Source of the DNA: Pirellulaceae bacterium
Lineage (GTDB): Bacteria; Planctomycetota; Planctomycetia; Pirellulales; Pirellulaceae
Assembly (NCBI GenBank): GCA_019636385.1
Contig: JAHBXT010000001.1
Location: 930,001 to 994,000 of the forward strand
Direction of reading: 5' to 3'
Length of the DNA stretch: 64,000 bases
The notes under the pieces are model-generated. The model saw nothing but the letters and a program-made list of their open reading frames with translations. It did not search any database and was not told where the DNA came from. Made by a program: the position numbers and the translations under genes. The first letter of the stretch is position 1; each line of letters begins with the position of its first letter. Positions 9,290 through 18,200 of the stretch are shown piece after piece.

Positions 9290-10687
9290 ATGGTGTCCGA
9301 AAGGCAACGGCTGGACGAGTTAAAGGCACTATTGATCCAAGGAGCGACAGAAAGCTTGGACTTGGAGCTTAAAGAGTGGATTGACCCGAACACACCTTTC
9401 GGAAAATCGAAAATCGCGAAAGCCTGTCTTGCACTTCGAAACAATGATGGCGGAAGGTTGGTCATTGGATTCAACGACGAGGGAATACAATGCAAGACCA
9501 ATTCTCCGTCGAATACTCGAGCATGCTATAGCTCTGATGTGATTCAAGAAATCGTTGGTAAATACGCTTCCGAACCCTTTGGGATCACCATGGACTATCT
9601 TGAAATTGAGGGCGTTGAGCATCCCGTAGTTTGCGTCCCCGGCGGGATTAAAAACCCTGCAATTTGCAAGTCTGACCTCCACAATGATGAAGGCAACGCA
9701 CTTCTGCGTGATAATTCACTATATGTTCGGTCGGTAAAATCAAATCACCGCGTAAGCTCTTCTGAAATCCGTAGAGGAGACTGGGACCGTTTACTTACAA
9801 TTTGTTTCGAGAATCGCGAAGCAGACGTTGCAAGATTCGTTCGGCGTCATCTCGTCGATATTTTCGATCCCCAATTGCTTCAGGCGACTGCCACGAACGG
9901 ACAAAGCGCCTCCATTCTCAATTTGTTGGATATTGGCTTTGCGCGGTATCGTGAGCTTTGCAATGAACGACAAACTAAATTGCCTAAGAAGTTGGGTTAC
10001 CGTGAATTTGCTGTCGAGGTTAACGGTGTAGAGAATGTTCAGGTCCCCAGTTTTTCGCTCCTTCAAAAAATCGCAAACAATGCTCCACGAATTTCTGGTT
10101 GGAGTCCCTGGGTAATCCTACTTGGCTCAAGAACTGCGGAAGACCGTCCACAGATAAATCAAGGCACATTTGAGTCTTTTATTGACTATCTCGGAGGTGA
10201 ATTCATGGGACCACACCTCGACTTCTGGTCCATAAATCCCAGCGGCAAATTCTATCATATCCGTGCAATGGAGGATGACTTCATTTTCACACGTCAGGGA
10301 TACGAGAAAATTGTGCCCGGAGAGCATCTGGATTTCCTGCTGCAAATTAGTCGGGTCGCCGAAGGTATCGCCGTTGCTATTTCTATCTCCCAGACCCTAG
10401 GATTTGACCCCGAAACCACTCAGCTTAAATTCGCCGCTAGATGGCAGGGACTTCGTGGAAGAGGGCTTTGTTCTTGGGCAGATCGTAATCGGCATTTTGG
10501 TTCTTGGGGAAACGCAGTTCAGAATGAATTTGTTCATGCCGTTAGAATTCCACTAAACGTTGCCAAAGGCGACATACACGAGTATGTGAGGCCAATAATC
10601 GACAATCTGTTCGCGATCTTCGGAGGCACGGAAGTCGAAGGACGTGTAATTCAAGGAATTGTCAATGAAGCACTAGATCGGAGATAA
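9290..10687 (+). CDS. AlbA_2 (Schlafen/divergent AAA-4 type) domain protein
   Basis: The 465-residue product starts with an AlbA_2-type domain (about residues 17-150): the pattern ESLDLELKEW, then KACLALRNNDGGRLVIGF, matches the E-x-K and GG-x-L-x-G-x core of Schlafen-like nucleic-acid-binding domains. The remaining 300 residues show no Walker motif or winged-helix tail that I recognise, so this is not the common AlbA_2-plus-HTH regulator. Codon use is richer in A/T than in the flanking housekeeping genes. The gene sits alone between non-coding DNA and the attC-like site at 10695, which suggests horizontal acquisition. Schlafen-type proteins act as RNases or defence effectors in several systems; that role here is inference. 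Confidence 0.8.
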   Translation: MVSERQRLDELKALLIQGATESLDLELKEWIDPNTPFGKSKIAKACLALRNNDGGRLVIGFNDEGIQCKTNSPSNTRACYSSDVIQEIVGKYASEPFGITMDYLEIEGVEHPVVCVPGGIKNPAICKSDLHNDEGNALLRDNSLYVRSVKSNHRVSSSEIRRGDWDRLLTICFENREADVARFVRRHLVDIFDPQLLQATATNGQSASILNLLDIGFARYRELCNERQTKLPKKLGYREFAVEVNGVENVQVPSFSLLQKIANNAPRISGWSPWVILLGSRTAEDRPQINQGTFESFIDYLGGEFMGPHLDFWSINPSGKFYHIRAMEDDFIFTRQGYEKIVPGEHLDFLLQISRVAEGIAVAISISQTLGFDPETTQLKFAARWQGLRGRGLCSWADRNRHFGSWGNAVQNEFVHAVRIPLNVAKGDIHEYVRPIIDNLFAIFGGTEVEGRVIQGIVNEALDRR

Positions 10688-10694
10688 TCTTCGA

Positions 10695-10781
10695 CGAACA
10701 ATAGGTTGCAACGGAGCGGGCGAATAGGGCGATTTGGCAATGGTAGCCAACTCGTGTCCGCCCGCTGAGCCCGGTCGTTCG
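10695..10781 (+). other. attC-like integron recombination site
   Basis: An 87-base imperfect palindrome with short outer arms (cgaac at 10695-10699, gttcg at 10777-10781) and a perfect 8-bp inner arm (agcgggcg at 10715-10722 with cgcccgct at 10759-10766), separated by a non-pairing centre. It lies 8 bases after the AlbA_2 stop and 18 bases before the next start, the arrangement expected of attC sites in gene-cassette arrays. The core boxes depart from the classical GTTRRRY consensus. Both the family assignment and the polarity are inference. Confidence 0.5.
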
Positions 10782-10799
10782 CTGCGATAGTATGGTGCG

Positions 10800-11064
10800 A
10801 TGGATACTGTCTACATCGAAACGTCTATCGTGAGCCATGCCACTGCCTGGCACAGCGCAGACCCGGCCACAGCGGCCCTTCAGGATCAAGCCAAGCGCTG
10901 GATGGCCGAACAGCGTCCGCTCTACGACGTCGTCACATCCCAGTGGGTGATCGGCGAGGCTTCTATGGGCGATGCAGATGCGGTCGTCAAGCGGCTGAAG
11001 ATGCTGACAAATAGCCGTTTTGCCCGCAAATCCGAATGCCGACATCGTGGCTGACAGGCCCCCT
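10800..11064 (+). pseudogene. PIN-domain (VapC-like) toxin, frameshifted and truncated
   Basis: The frame from ATG 10800 begins like a PIN RNase (MDTVYIETSIVSHATA, then a conserved VTSQWVIGEAS segment) but stops at 11054 after 84 residues. From about 11020 the next frame continues the homology (VLPANPNADIVAD), so one base has been gained or lost near 11017-11022. The rest of the domain, including the C-terminal acidic residues, is missing. VapC-type toxins cut RNA and need these acidic residues, so this copy should be inactive. No partner antitoxin is seen. It lies directly behind the attC-like site. Confidence 0.65.
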
Positions 11065-11194
11065 GGAGACACAGCCATCTGCTGGAGGTACTTCGCGTGC
11101 CGGGGAGTTGATGTACGACGCTGAAGAAGAATTGCCGGCTAGGGATGGAATTGGCAGTCAACTAAAACGTATCAGACAGAATGAGTAGTGTCAC

Positions 11195-11560
11195 ATGAAG
11201 AGCACGACCCACCACGATGAACGAATTGCCAAGATGACGTTTGCTTCGGTCTATCCACACTATCTTGCAAAAGTCCAAAGGAAGGGCCGAACCCAAGAGG
11301 AGCTGCACCAAGTAATTGGCTGGCTCACGGGCTTCACGGAAAAGGCACTGCTGAAGCACATCAACGACAAACTGACGTTCGAACAGTTCTTTCAACGTGC
11401 CAAGCTGAATCCCAACGCACATCTAATCACTGGCGTCATCTGCGGCTATCGAGTGGAAGAGATCAAGAATCCCTTGACACAACAAGTAAGGTACTTGGAC
11501 AAGTTGGTTGATGAATTGGCCAAAGGTCGCAAGATGGAAAGGATCCTTCGCGAAGCATGA
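11195..11560 (+). CDS. DUF2200 family protein
   Basis: The 121-residue product matches the DUF2200 family along its length: ERIAKMTFASVYPHYL at the start, KGRTQEELHQVIGWLTGF in the middle and a C-terminal RYLDKLVDELAKGRK. Size and motifs agree with the family, whose function is unknown; members are small cytosolic proteins that are often scattered by transfer. Start ATG 11195 adds about six residues to the conserved core. It follows the broken PIN gene in the accessory islet, and the next gene converges on it. Confidence 0.85.
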   Translation: MKSTTHHDERIAKMTFASVYPHYLAKVQRKGRTQEELHQVIGWLTGFTEKALLKHINDKLTFEQFFQRAKLNPNAHLITGVICGYRVEEIKNPLTQQVRYLDKLVDELAKGRKMERILREA

Positions 11561-11633
11561 ACCCCATTGGTCGATCCGCTTGCCGAAATCCCGCGAATTC
11601 GATTAGGGCATATCCGGTGGACGAGTATGCTGG

Positions 11634-13364
11634 TTAGGGTCCCTGGGGATTACCATCCCAGGCAAGCGTCTCGCCAGTGCTTTCCACTTTTCGACCAAAG
11701 GTGATCAGCAGGCCCATGATACCCAGGGTTTGCAGGAGGAGTGTCCACCAAACGTTCAGGCCAAATCCCAGTGGCAAGGTGCCCAACAGGATATTGATTG
11801 CGGCGACCCAGAGTGCGTAGGGCATCTGGGTACTGACGTGAGCAAGCAGATCACAGCTACAGCTTTGCGCCGATAAGACGGTGGTGTCAGAAATGGGCGA
11901 GCAGTGATCGCCGAAGATGGCGCCGGCCAGTACGCTGCCAATACTGGCCAGCATCAGGGGATGTTGCAAAACGTCGGTGGTGCCCAGCGTTCCCACAAGG
12001 GCATACGCCATGGGGACGACAATTGGTAACAAGATTCCCATCGTGCCCCAACTGGTTCCCGTACAGAAGGCGACAACGCAGGCCATTAGGAACACGACTG
12101 TCGGCAAGAGCTGTACTGGAAAACGCGCCTCGGTTTTGAGCGGTTGAGGGGCCTCGGATGGCGACGATGCAGAACCGCCCGTGGCTGGCTGGACTGGCTG
12201 TACGGTTAGCAGTGATTTGAGGTAGTCGCCGGTGTACAGTCGGTGGTCCTGGTGTTCGTAGGCGACGGAGACTTGACCGCTGACCGATTTGTTGCTGGTG
12301 AGAGCCGATAGAGTCGACGCGCACCACAATATCAGAATGGCTGGAGCGACTACCCGAGCGCCAGCCACACCGGCCTCGAATACTCCCGGACCATCCAGCA
12401 GTCGCTGCACTCGAGCCAGCAGCGCCGCCAGCGCCAATCCGCCGGCCGCACCGTACTGTAAGGCCAACGCATTGTCAGCGACTCGTAGAACTTCGTTCAG
12501 CGAAGAACCAGGTGGAGCATTGTTGAGCCCCGAACGGTAAATGAAGTAAATCACTAGCATCACGGTCAGGCCAATAGGTAGTACGGCGTTGTACCAACTG
12601 GATGTTAACGCACCGGTTTCCAAGCTGGCGACTTGCGGATGTCGACTGTCGATTTTGTCGCTGGCCAGTCTGCCACGCTCGGCGCGCAGCATTGGACCCA
12701 TCTCGCGACCAGACAGGGCAAGCAGCGGAACCAGCAGCAGCGAGAAACAGATGTAGTAGCGATAAGGAATACTGTAGACGAACAGTGTAAATGCCTGCGG
12801 CTCCAAGCGAGCGTCCACATTCGCCAAGCCACTGCGCACGTATTCAATCTCTACGGCCACCCATGTAGACACCAGCGCCAGACCGGCAACCGGTGCGGCC
12901 GTGGAATCGACGATGTAGGCCAGTTTTTCACGAGAGATTCTCAGGCGATCCGCGATGGGGCGCAGCGTTGGTCCTAATAAAAGCGTGTTGGCGTAGTCGT
13001 CAAAGAAGACAACCAAGCCCATAAACCAAGCCACCAATTGGCCTCGACGCCGGGTCCGAGCCCACGGAGCGACCAGCGCAATCAAGCCGCGCATTCCGCC
13101 ACAGCGAGTAACTACACCGATCAACGCTCCCATCAACAAGGTAAACGAGAAGACTCGCAGGCGACCGGGGTCAATCAGAGTATTCCACAGATGCACCTCC
13201 CAAAAATCGCTGAGCGCTATCAGCGGTCGAAAGCCGGAAGTTAGTAAGCAGCCAACAAATATGCCGACCAACATCGAACCCACGAGCCGACGCGTGGCAA
13301 TCGCCAGCGCAATCGCCACTATGGGTGGCAAGAGGCTGAGAGCGCCGTAGGGATGTGCTTCCAT
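11634..13364 (-). CDS. nhaC: NhaC-family Na+/H+ antiporter
   Basis: The 576-residue integral membrane protein has about a dozen hydrophobic segments and the NhaC-family core, including the FFDDYANTLLLGP motif with paired aspartates that probably take part in cation exchange, and GDHCSPISDTT in the second half. Proteins of this family swap cytoplasmic Na+ for H+, or exchange malate/lactate in some branches (MleN). A hydrophilic loop of about 60 residues around 375-430 is longer than usual. It is transcribed alone and converges on the DUF2200 gene. The exact substrate cannot be read from the sequence. Confidence 0.88.
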   Translation of the reverse strand: MEAHPYGALSLLPPIVAIALAIATRRLVGSMLVGIFVGCLLTSGFRPLIALSDFWEVHLWNTLIDPGRLRVFSFTLLMGALIGVVTRCGGMRGLIALVAPWARTRRRGQLVAWFMGLVVFFDDYANTLLLGPTLRPIADRLRISREKLAYIVDSTAAPVAGLALVSTWVAVEIEYVRSGLANVDARLEPQAFTLFVYSIPYRYYICFSLLLVPLLALSGREMGPMLRAERGRLASDKIDSRHPQVASLETGALTSSWYNAVLPIGLTVMLVIYFIYRSGLNNAPPGSSLNEVLRVADNALALQYGAAGGLALAALLARVQRLLDGPGVFEAGVAGARVVAPAILILWCASTLSALTSNKSVSGQVSVAYEHQDHRLYTGDYLKSLLTVQPVQPATGGSASSPSEAPQPLKTEARFPVQLLPTVVFLMACVVAFCTGTSWGTMGILLPIVVPMAYALVGTLGTTDVLQHPLMLASIGSVLAGAIFGDHCSPISDTTVLSAQSCSCDLLAHVSTQMPYALWVAAINILLGTLPLGFGLNVWWTLLLQTLGIMGLLITFGRKVESTGETLAWDGNPQGP

Positions 13365-13712
13365 AGTTCTTGGATGATGGTCTTATGGCCGGGGAGGTTG
13401 GCAGTTCCTGTTCAAATGGCAGGACATTGTAAACCAGTTGGAGAGTTCACGCTTAGCTGGCTCTGGACGGAAAATTCGCTAGGATCGCCAGCGGAATGGG
13501 CCAAGGGGGCTAGCTCCAGGCAATGAGGATCAAGAAATGCCAGCATTTGAGCCGATCGCAGTGCTCAGGCCGTTGATTCGGGCGACTTGCAGCCCCATCG
13601 AAGTGCTGTGTCCCCGTGAAGGAACACTGCGGGCTTCGCTGCCGCGCTCCGGCGCGCGTAGCTACCTGCAATGTGCTGTGTCCCCGCTGAATTTATTGTC
13701 GGAGTGTCCGCT
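13365..13712. other. Divergent intergenic region with duplicated motif
   Basis: The space between the antiporter and a small membrane-protein gene must hold both promoters; none is obvious. It contains the 14-bp direct repeat listed at 13603-13686. No gene seen. Confidence 0.4.
13603..13686 (+). repeat. Pair of 14-bp direct repeats (gtgctgtgtccccg)
   Basis: Identical 14-mers at 13603-13616 and 13673-13686, with 56 bases between them; the bases just before them (aa, at) are also similar. The intervening segment is GC-rich (gccgcgctccggcgcgcg). Short repeats of this kind recur between genes in planctomycete genomes, but that is from memory and their role is unknown. Confidence 0.6.
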
Positions 13713-13982
13713 ATGTGGCGCGCGTTCTTTTTTGCTGTCGGAACCATGCTGGTGATCGTAGGAGTCGAATGCTTAGTAATCGACAGCGCCACAATTGTTA
13801 CGGATCGCAATGAGACAGTGCAGGTCAGCAACAGCTGGTTTCAGCCACCACAAACCGTCCAAGTCGGTACGCGTGTAGTTCGACCGCCGGATTGGATTCC
13901 GTGGAGCTTGATAGCTTCAGGGGCGGTTGTGATCCTGTACGCACTCACCCTCCCACGTCGCTGGCACAGCAAGGGCGACTGA
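13713..13982 (+). CDS. Small membrane protein of unknown function
   Basis: The 89-residue product has two hydrophobic segments: residues 2-22 (MWRAFFFAVGTMLVIVGVE region) and about 62-78 before a basic C-terminus. The polar stretch between them should face outside if the N-terminus is inside. ATG 13713 is preferred over the upstream in-frame ATG 13671 because GGAG lies eight bases before it. A hairpin followed by T residues at 14000-14053 would end the transcript. Family not recognised. Confidence 0.6.
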   Translation: MWRAFFFAVGTMLVIVGVECLVIDSATIVTDRNETVQVSNSWFQPPQTVQVGTRVVRPPDWIPWSLIASGAVVILYALTLPRRWHSKGD

Positions 13983-13999
13983 CGCGGGGACATTCGGCC

Positions 14000-14053
14000 C
14001 GTTGGCTTAATAAAAGACCGTCCAAACCCGTCGCCAACGGCTCTCTTTTTTCC
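14000..14053 (+). terminator. Intrinsic terminator candidate after small membrane protein
   Basis: ccgttggc (14000-14007) pairs perfectly with gccaacgg (14034-14041) and is followed by ctctctttttt. The 26-base loop is large, so efficiency is uncertain, but position (18 bases after the stop) and T-run fit. Confidence 0.5.
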
Positions 14054-14184
14054 GATTTGGCCTACTTCGTAGGCATTGACGATCGAACAACGTCCGATTA
14101 GATTCTTTAATCGTCTATTTTGATGGTCTCTATTATTCAATCAGAATTTGTGATAGTAACTTCCTGTCAATGGAAGCATTGATA

Positions 14185-15177
14185 ATGCACCTGCGCAATT
14201 TGCGAGTTTTTTGTGACGTAGTTCATCGACGCAGCTTTTCGCGGGCCGCCGAGGACAACGAAATGACACAAAGCGGTGTCAGCCAAGCCGTTCAGCAGCT
14301 CGAAGAGTATCTGAAGGTGCAATTGATCGACCGCAGCAAGCGCCCGTTTGTGTTAACCGCCGAGGGTGACCAGTTTCATCGAGGTTTGGTTCAACTGCTT
14401 CGCCAGTTTGACACGTTAACCGAAGAGGTTCGATCGCTGGGAAATCAATTGTCGGGCCGCGTGACGATTGCCGCAATCTACAGTGTTGGCCTGAGCTACT
14501 GGCCCCAGTTGCAGCGGCTAGTCAAAGAGCGTTTTCCGCAAGCGGAGTTTCGCTATCAGTTTGGACACCCTGACGAAGTCTATCGGCTGGTTGAGCAGGG
14601 GGCGGTAGATTTTGGTCTAATCAGCTACCCGGAGAGTTCCAAAACGATCGCTGTGACCGACTGGTGCCAAGAGCGGATGTTGCTGGCGGCGCCCCCCGGG
14701 CACCGACTGAGCAAGCACGAAAGCGTCCAGCCACAGGAACTCCAGGACGAGAACCTAGTGGCCTTTGCTCCAAATTTACGCATACGCCAAGAGATCGATC
14801 GCTACTTGAGGCACTTGGGCGTTAGCATGCAGGTGGTTGCCGAATTTGACAACATCGACTCGGTCAAGCATGCCTTGGAATTCAATTCTGCCGTGTCGTT
14901 CCTGCCGCAACCGACTGTCAAAGAGCAGTTAGACAGTGGCAGCATGGTCGAGATACATTGCCCCTGGTTGAAGCTCAGTCGCCCATTGGGGGTGATTCAG
15001 CGCCGCGATACACCGTTGGGGCCAACGGCGCGGGGCATTGTCGAGTTGGTTTTGTCGGAAGATTTTCAGTCGGGTCAGTCCAGACCACAGCCGGAGGCTT
15101 CACCGGCTGAAATCAAGAACGTGCCGGCCAGTCGTGACATCCCTCACCCCAATCAAGATAGTCGCCACATCGCCTAA
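14185..15177 (+). CDS. LysR-family transcriptional regulator
   Basis: The 330-residue product has the LysR N-terminal winged helix-turn-helix (LRNLRVFCDVVHRRSFSRAA, then TQSGVSQAVQQLE) and the C-terminal periplasmic-binding-like effector domain. The HTH reads closest to the CysB/CbbR/GltC type, but the ligand cannot be told. ATG 14185 is preferred to ATG 14170 because GGAAG lies at the right distance upstream. The gene lies directly before gltB-gltD on the same strand. GltC, a LysR regulator, controls glutamate synthase in Bacillus, so control of gltBD is a fair inference, although GltC is normally divergent from its target. Confidence 0.9.
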   Translation: MHLRNLRVFCDVVHRRSFSRAAEDNEMTQSGVSQAVQQLEEYLKVQLIDRSKRPFVLTAEGDQFHRGLVQLLRQFDTLTEEVRSLGNQLSGRVTIAAIYSVGLSYWPQLQRLVKERFPQAEFRYQFGHPDEVYRLVEQGAVDFGLISYPESSKTIAVTDWCQERMLLAAPPGHRLSKHESVQPQELQDENLVAFAPNLRIRQEIDRYLRHLGVSMQVVAEFDNIDSVKHALEFNSAVSFLPQPTVKEQLDSGSMVEIHCPWLKLSRPLGVIQRRDTPLGPTARGIVELVLSEDFQSGQSRPQPEASPAEIKNVPASRDIPHPNQDSRHIA

Positions 15178-15292
15178 CCTCACCCTCAACGCACCGAACA
15201 TTGGAACTGACCAACCCACCAGCGCCGTAGTTGTCCAAGCCGTTTGAAAATAGTTGTCCGTCGCAATTAGCAGATTAATCAGAGATTCGAAA

Positions 15293-18200
15293 ATGCGTAG
15301 CAAATTCCACCTTCCGCAGCGCCAAGGCTTATACGATCCGAGTTTCGAAAAGGAGAACTGTGGAGTCGGGTTTATCGCGCACATCAAGGGCCAGGCGAGC
15401 CATCAATTTGTATTGGACGCTTCGGCGATGTTGATATCGATGGACCACCGAGGTGCGTGTGGATGCGAGGCCAACACCGGCGATGGTTCAGGGATGTTGA
15501 CTGCGCTGCCACATAAGTTTCTGCGTAAAGTGGCCAAAGATGACTTGAAAGTCGACTTGCCGCGACCGGGACAATACGCAGCCGGCTTACTGTTCCTGCC
15601 CAAAGACCCCACTGAACGCGCGGCCTGCAAGCAGACGGTGGAGCAGATTATCAGCCAGCAGGGTCAGCGCTGTTTGGGGTGGCGCACGGTTCCCACGGAT
15701 GCGCGCAAGGCCGACGTTGGCCCGACCGCCTTGGAAGCCGAACCAGCGATTGAGCAGTTGTTTGTAGCTGCTGCCAAAGGGCTCGATCAGGATGCCTTTG
15801 AACGCCAGCTATACATCATCCGCAAATCGGCAAGCCATGCCATTCGCGGAAGTTCAACGCTGCATCACGCGCTGCAATTCTACATCTGTAGCCTGTCGAC
15901 GAAGGTCATCATCTACAAAGGCATGCTGACCAGTGGCCAAGTATTGCCCTATTATCCGGACTTGAACGACGTCGACTTTGAAACCCACCTAGCCATGGTG
16001 CACAGCCGGTTTTCGACCAATACGTTTCCGAGTTGGGACCGTGCACAACCGCTGCGTTTCATGAGTCACAACGGTGAAATCAATACGCTCAGAGGCAATC
16101 AAAACTGGATGGCGGCCCGCCGCCGCTTGGCCTCCAGCCCGCTGTACGGCGATGAACTGGTCAAGTTATTTCCGGTAGTCGAGCCGCACTGCAGCGACAG
16201 TGGCTCGTTCGATAACGTGTTGGAGTTCCTGTTGATGACCGGGCGGACGCTGCAAGAGGCCATTTTGATGATGGTGCCGGAAGCCTGGCAGAAGCACGAG
16301 TCGATGCCGGACGAAAAGCGCGCGTTCTACGAGTACTTCAGTTGCATGATGGAACCGTGGGATGGACCGGCCTCGATCGCCTTTACCGACGGTCACTACA
16401 TCGGTGCTGTACTGGACCGCAACGGTCTACGCCCCAGTCGATACTACATCACCCACGATGATCGCGTGATCATGGCCAGCGAAGTAGGCGTATTGCCGGT
16501 TCCGCCCCACCTGGTACGCGAAAAAGGACGCCTGCAGCCCGGCAAGATATTCTTGGTCGACTTCGAACAAGGTCGACTGATTCCGGATCAAGAACTCAAG
16601 CACGACTTCGCCGCCAAGCGTCCTTATGCGCAGTGGCTCCGCGAGCAACGGATCACCCTGGACGACTTAGCTCCGGCAGAGGCACAAGGCTATTGCCCCG
16701 ATACGCTATTGGCACGCATGCAGGCGTTTGGCTACACCAGTGAGACGATGCACTTCATGCTGGTGCCGATGATCGAGGAGTCGCGTGATCCGGTTGGCTC
16801 GATGGGTAACGATTCGGCACTGGCTTGCCTGAGTGACCGACCGCGCATGATTTATGACTATTTCAAGCAGCTCTTCGCACAGGTCACCAATCCCGCCATC
16901 GACTCGATTCGCGAAGAGGTGGTTATGTCGCTGGAGTGCTATATCGGCCCAGAGCAAAACCTGCTGGCCGTAACGCCGGAACATGCTCACCGCCTGCTGA
17001 TTCCACATCCGATTTTGACCAACCCTGAGTTGGCGGCCATCGAGCACATGGACCACCGCGGCTGGCGCACCAAGAAGATCGACATTACCTATCCGCGTAG
17101 TGAAGGCAAAGCCGGTTTGACTCAGGCTCTCCAACGCATCTGCGCTGAAGCCGAGCAGGCCATCGACGATGGCTATTCGCTTATCATCCTGTCAGATCGT
17201 CAAATTGGACCGCAGTCTGTCCCGGTCAGCGCGCTGCTGGCGACCGGTGCCGTGCATCACCACCTGGTGCGCCAAGCCAAGCGAACTCAGGTAGGCATCA
17301 TCGTCGAAACCGGAGAAGCTCGCGAAGTACATCAGCATTGTCTGTTGGTAGGCTACGGAGCCGACGCGATCAATCCATACTTGGCCTTTGAAGCCCTGTG
17401 GTACGCTCGGCTGGATGAGCAGCTGTCCGCAGAAAAGTATGTCGATCTGGACAAGATCATGTACTCGTATCGCAAAGCGGTGGCCAAAGGCATGTTGAAG
17501 GTCTTGGCCAAGATGGGCATTAGTACATTGCAGAGCTACAAGGGTGCCCAGATTTTCGAGGCTTTAGGTTTGAAGGACGAGGTTATTGACGTCTGTTTTA
17601 TTGGCACGGCCAGCCGCATTCAGGGAGTGGGATTTGACGTGCTAGCGGAAGAATCGCTACGACGCCACGCTTTGGGTTATCCCCGCGATCCGGTGGCCCA
17701 GTTACCTGCGCTACCCAATCCGGGTGATTTTCATTGGCGATCGGCCGGCGAACGACACGGTTGGGATCCCCAAGCTATCGCGGACCTGCAGGTAGCGGCG
17801 CGAGCTGGCGATACCAACGCCTACTGGCGATTTTCCAACCACATCAACCACGACAACGAAATGAAGTGCACGCTGCGCGGGCTGCTTGAACTCAAGCCCG
17901 GTGTGGCTGGCCCCGCCGTGCCGCTAGACGAAGTCGAACCGGCGTCGGCCATTGTCAAACGCTTTTGTACGGGCGCGATGAGCTTCGGATCGATCAGCGC
18001 GGAAGCTCACGAGACCCTAGCCATCGCCATGAATCGCTTGGGCGGAAAGAGCAACACCGGCGAAGGCGGCGAAGACCCGCAGCGGTTCTTACCAATGGTC
18101 AACGGCGATTCGCGCCGCTCGGCAATCAAGCAGGTTGCTTCGGGTCGTTTTGGGGTGACGATTGAGTACCTGACAAACGCAGATGAATTGCAGATCAAGA

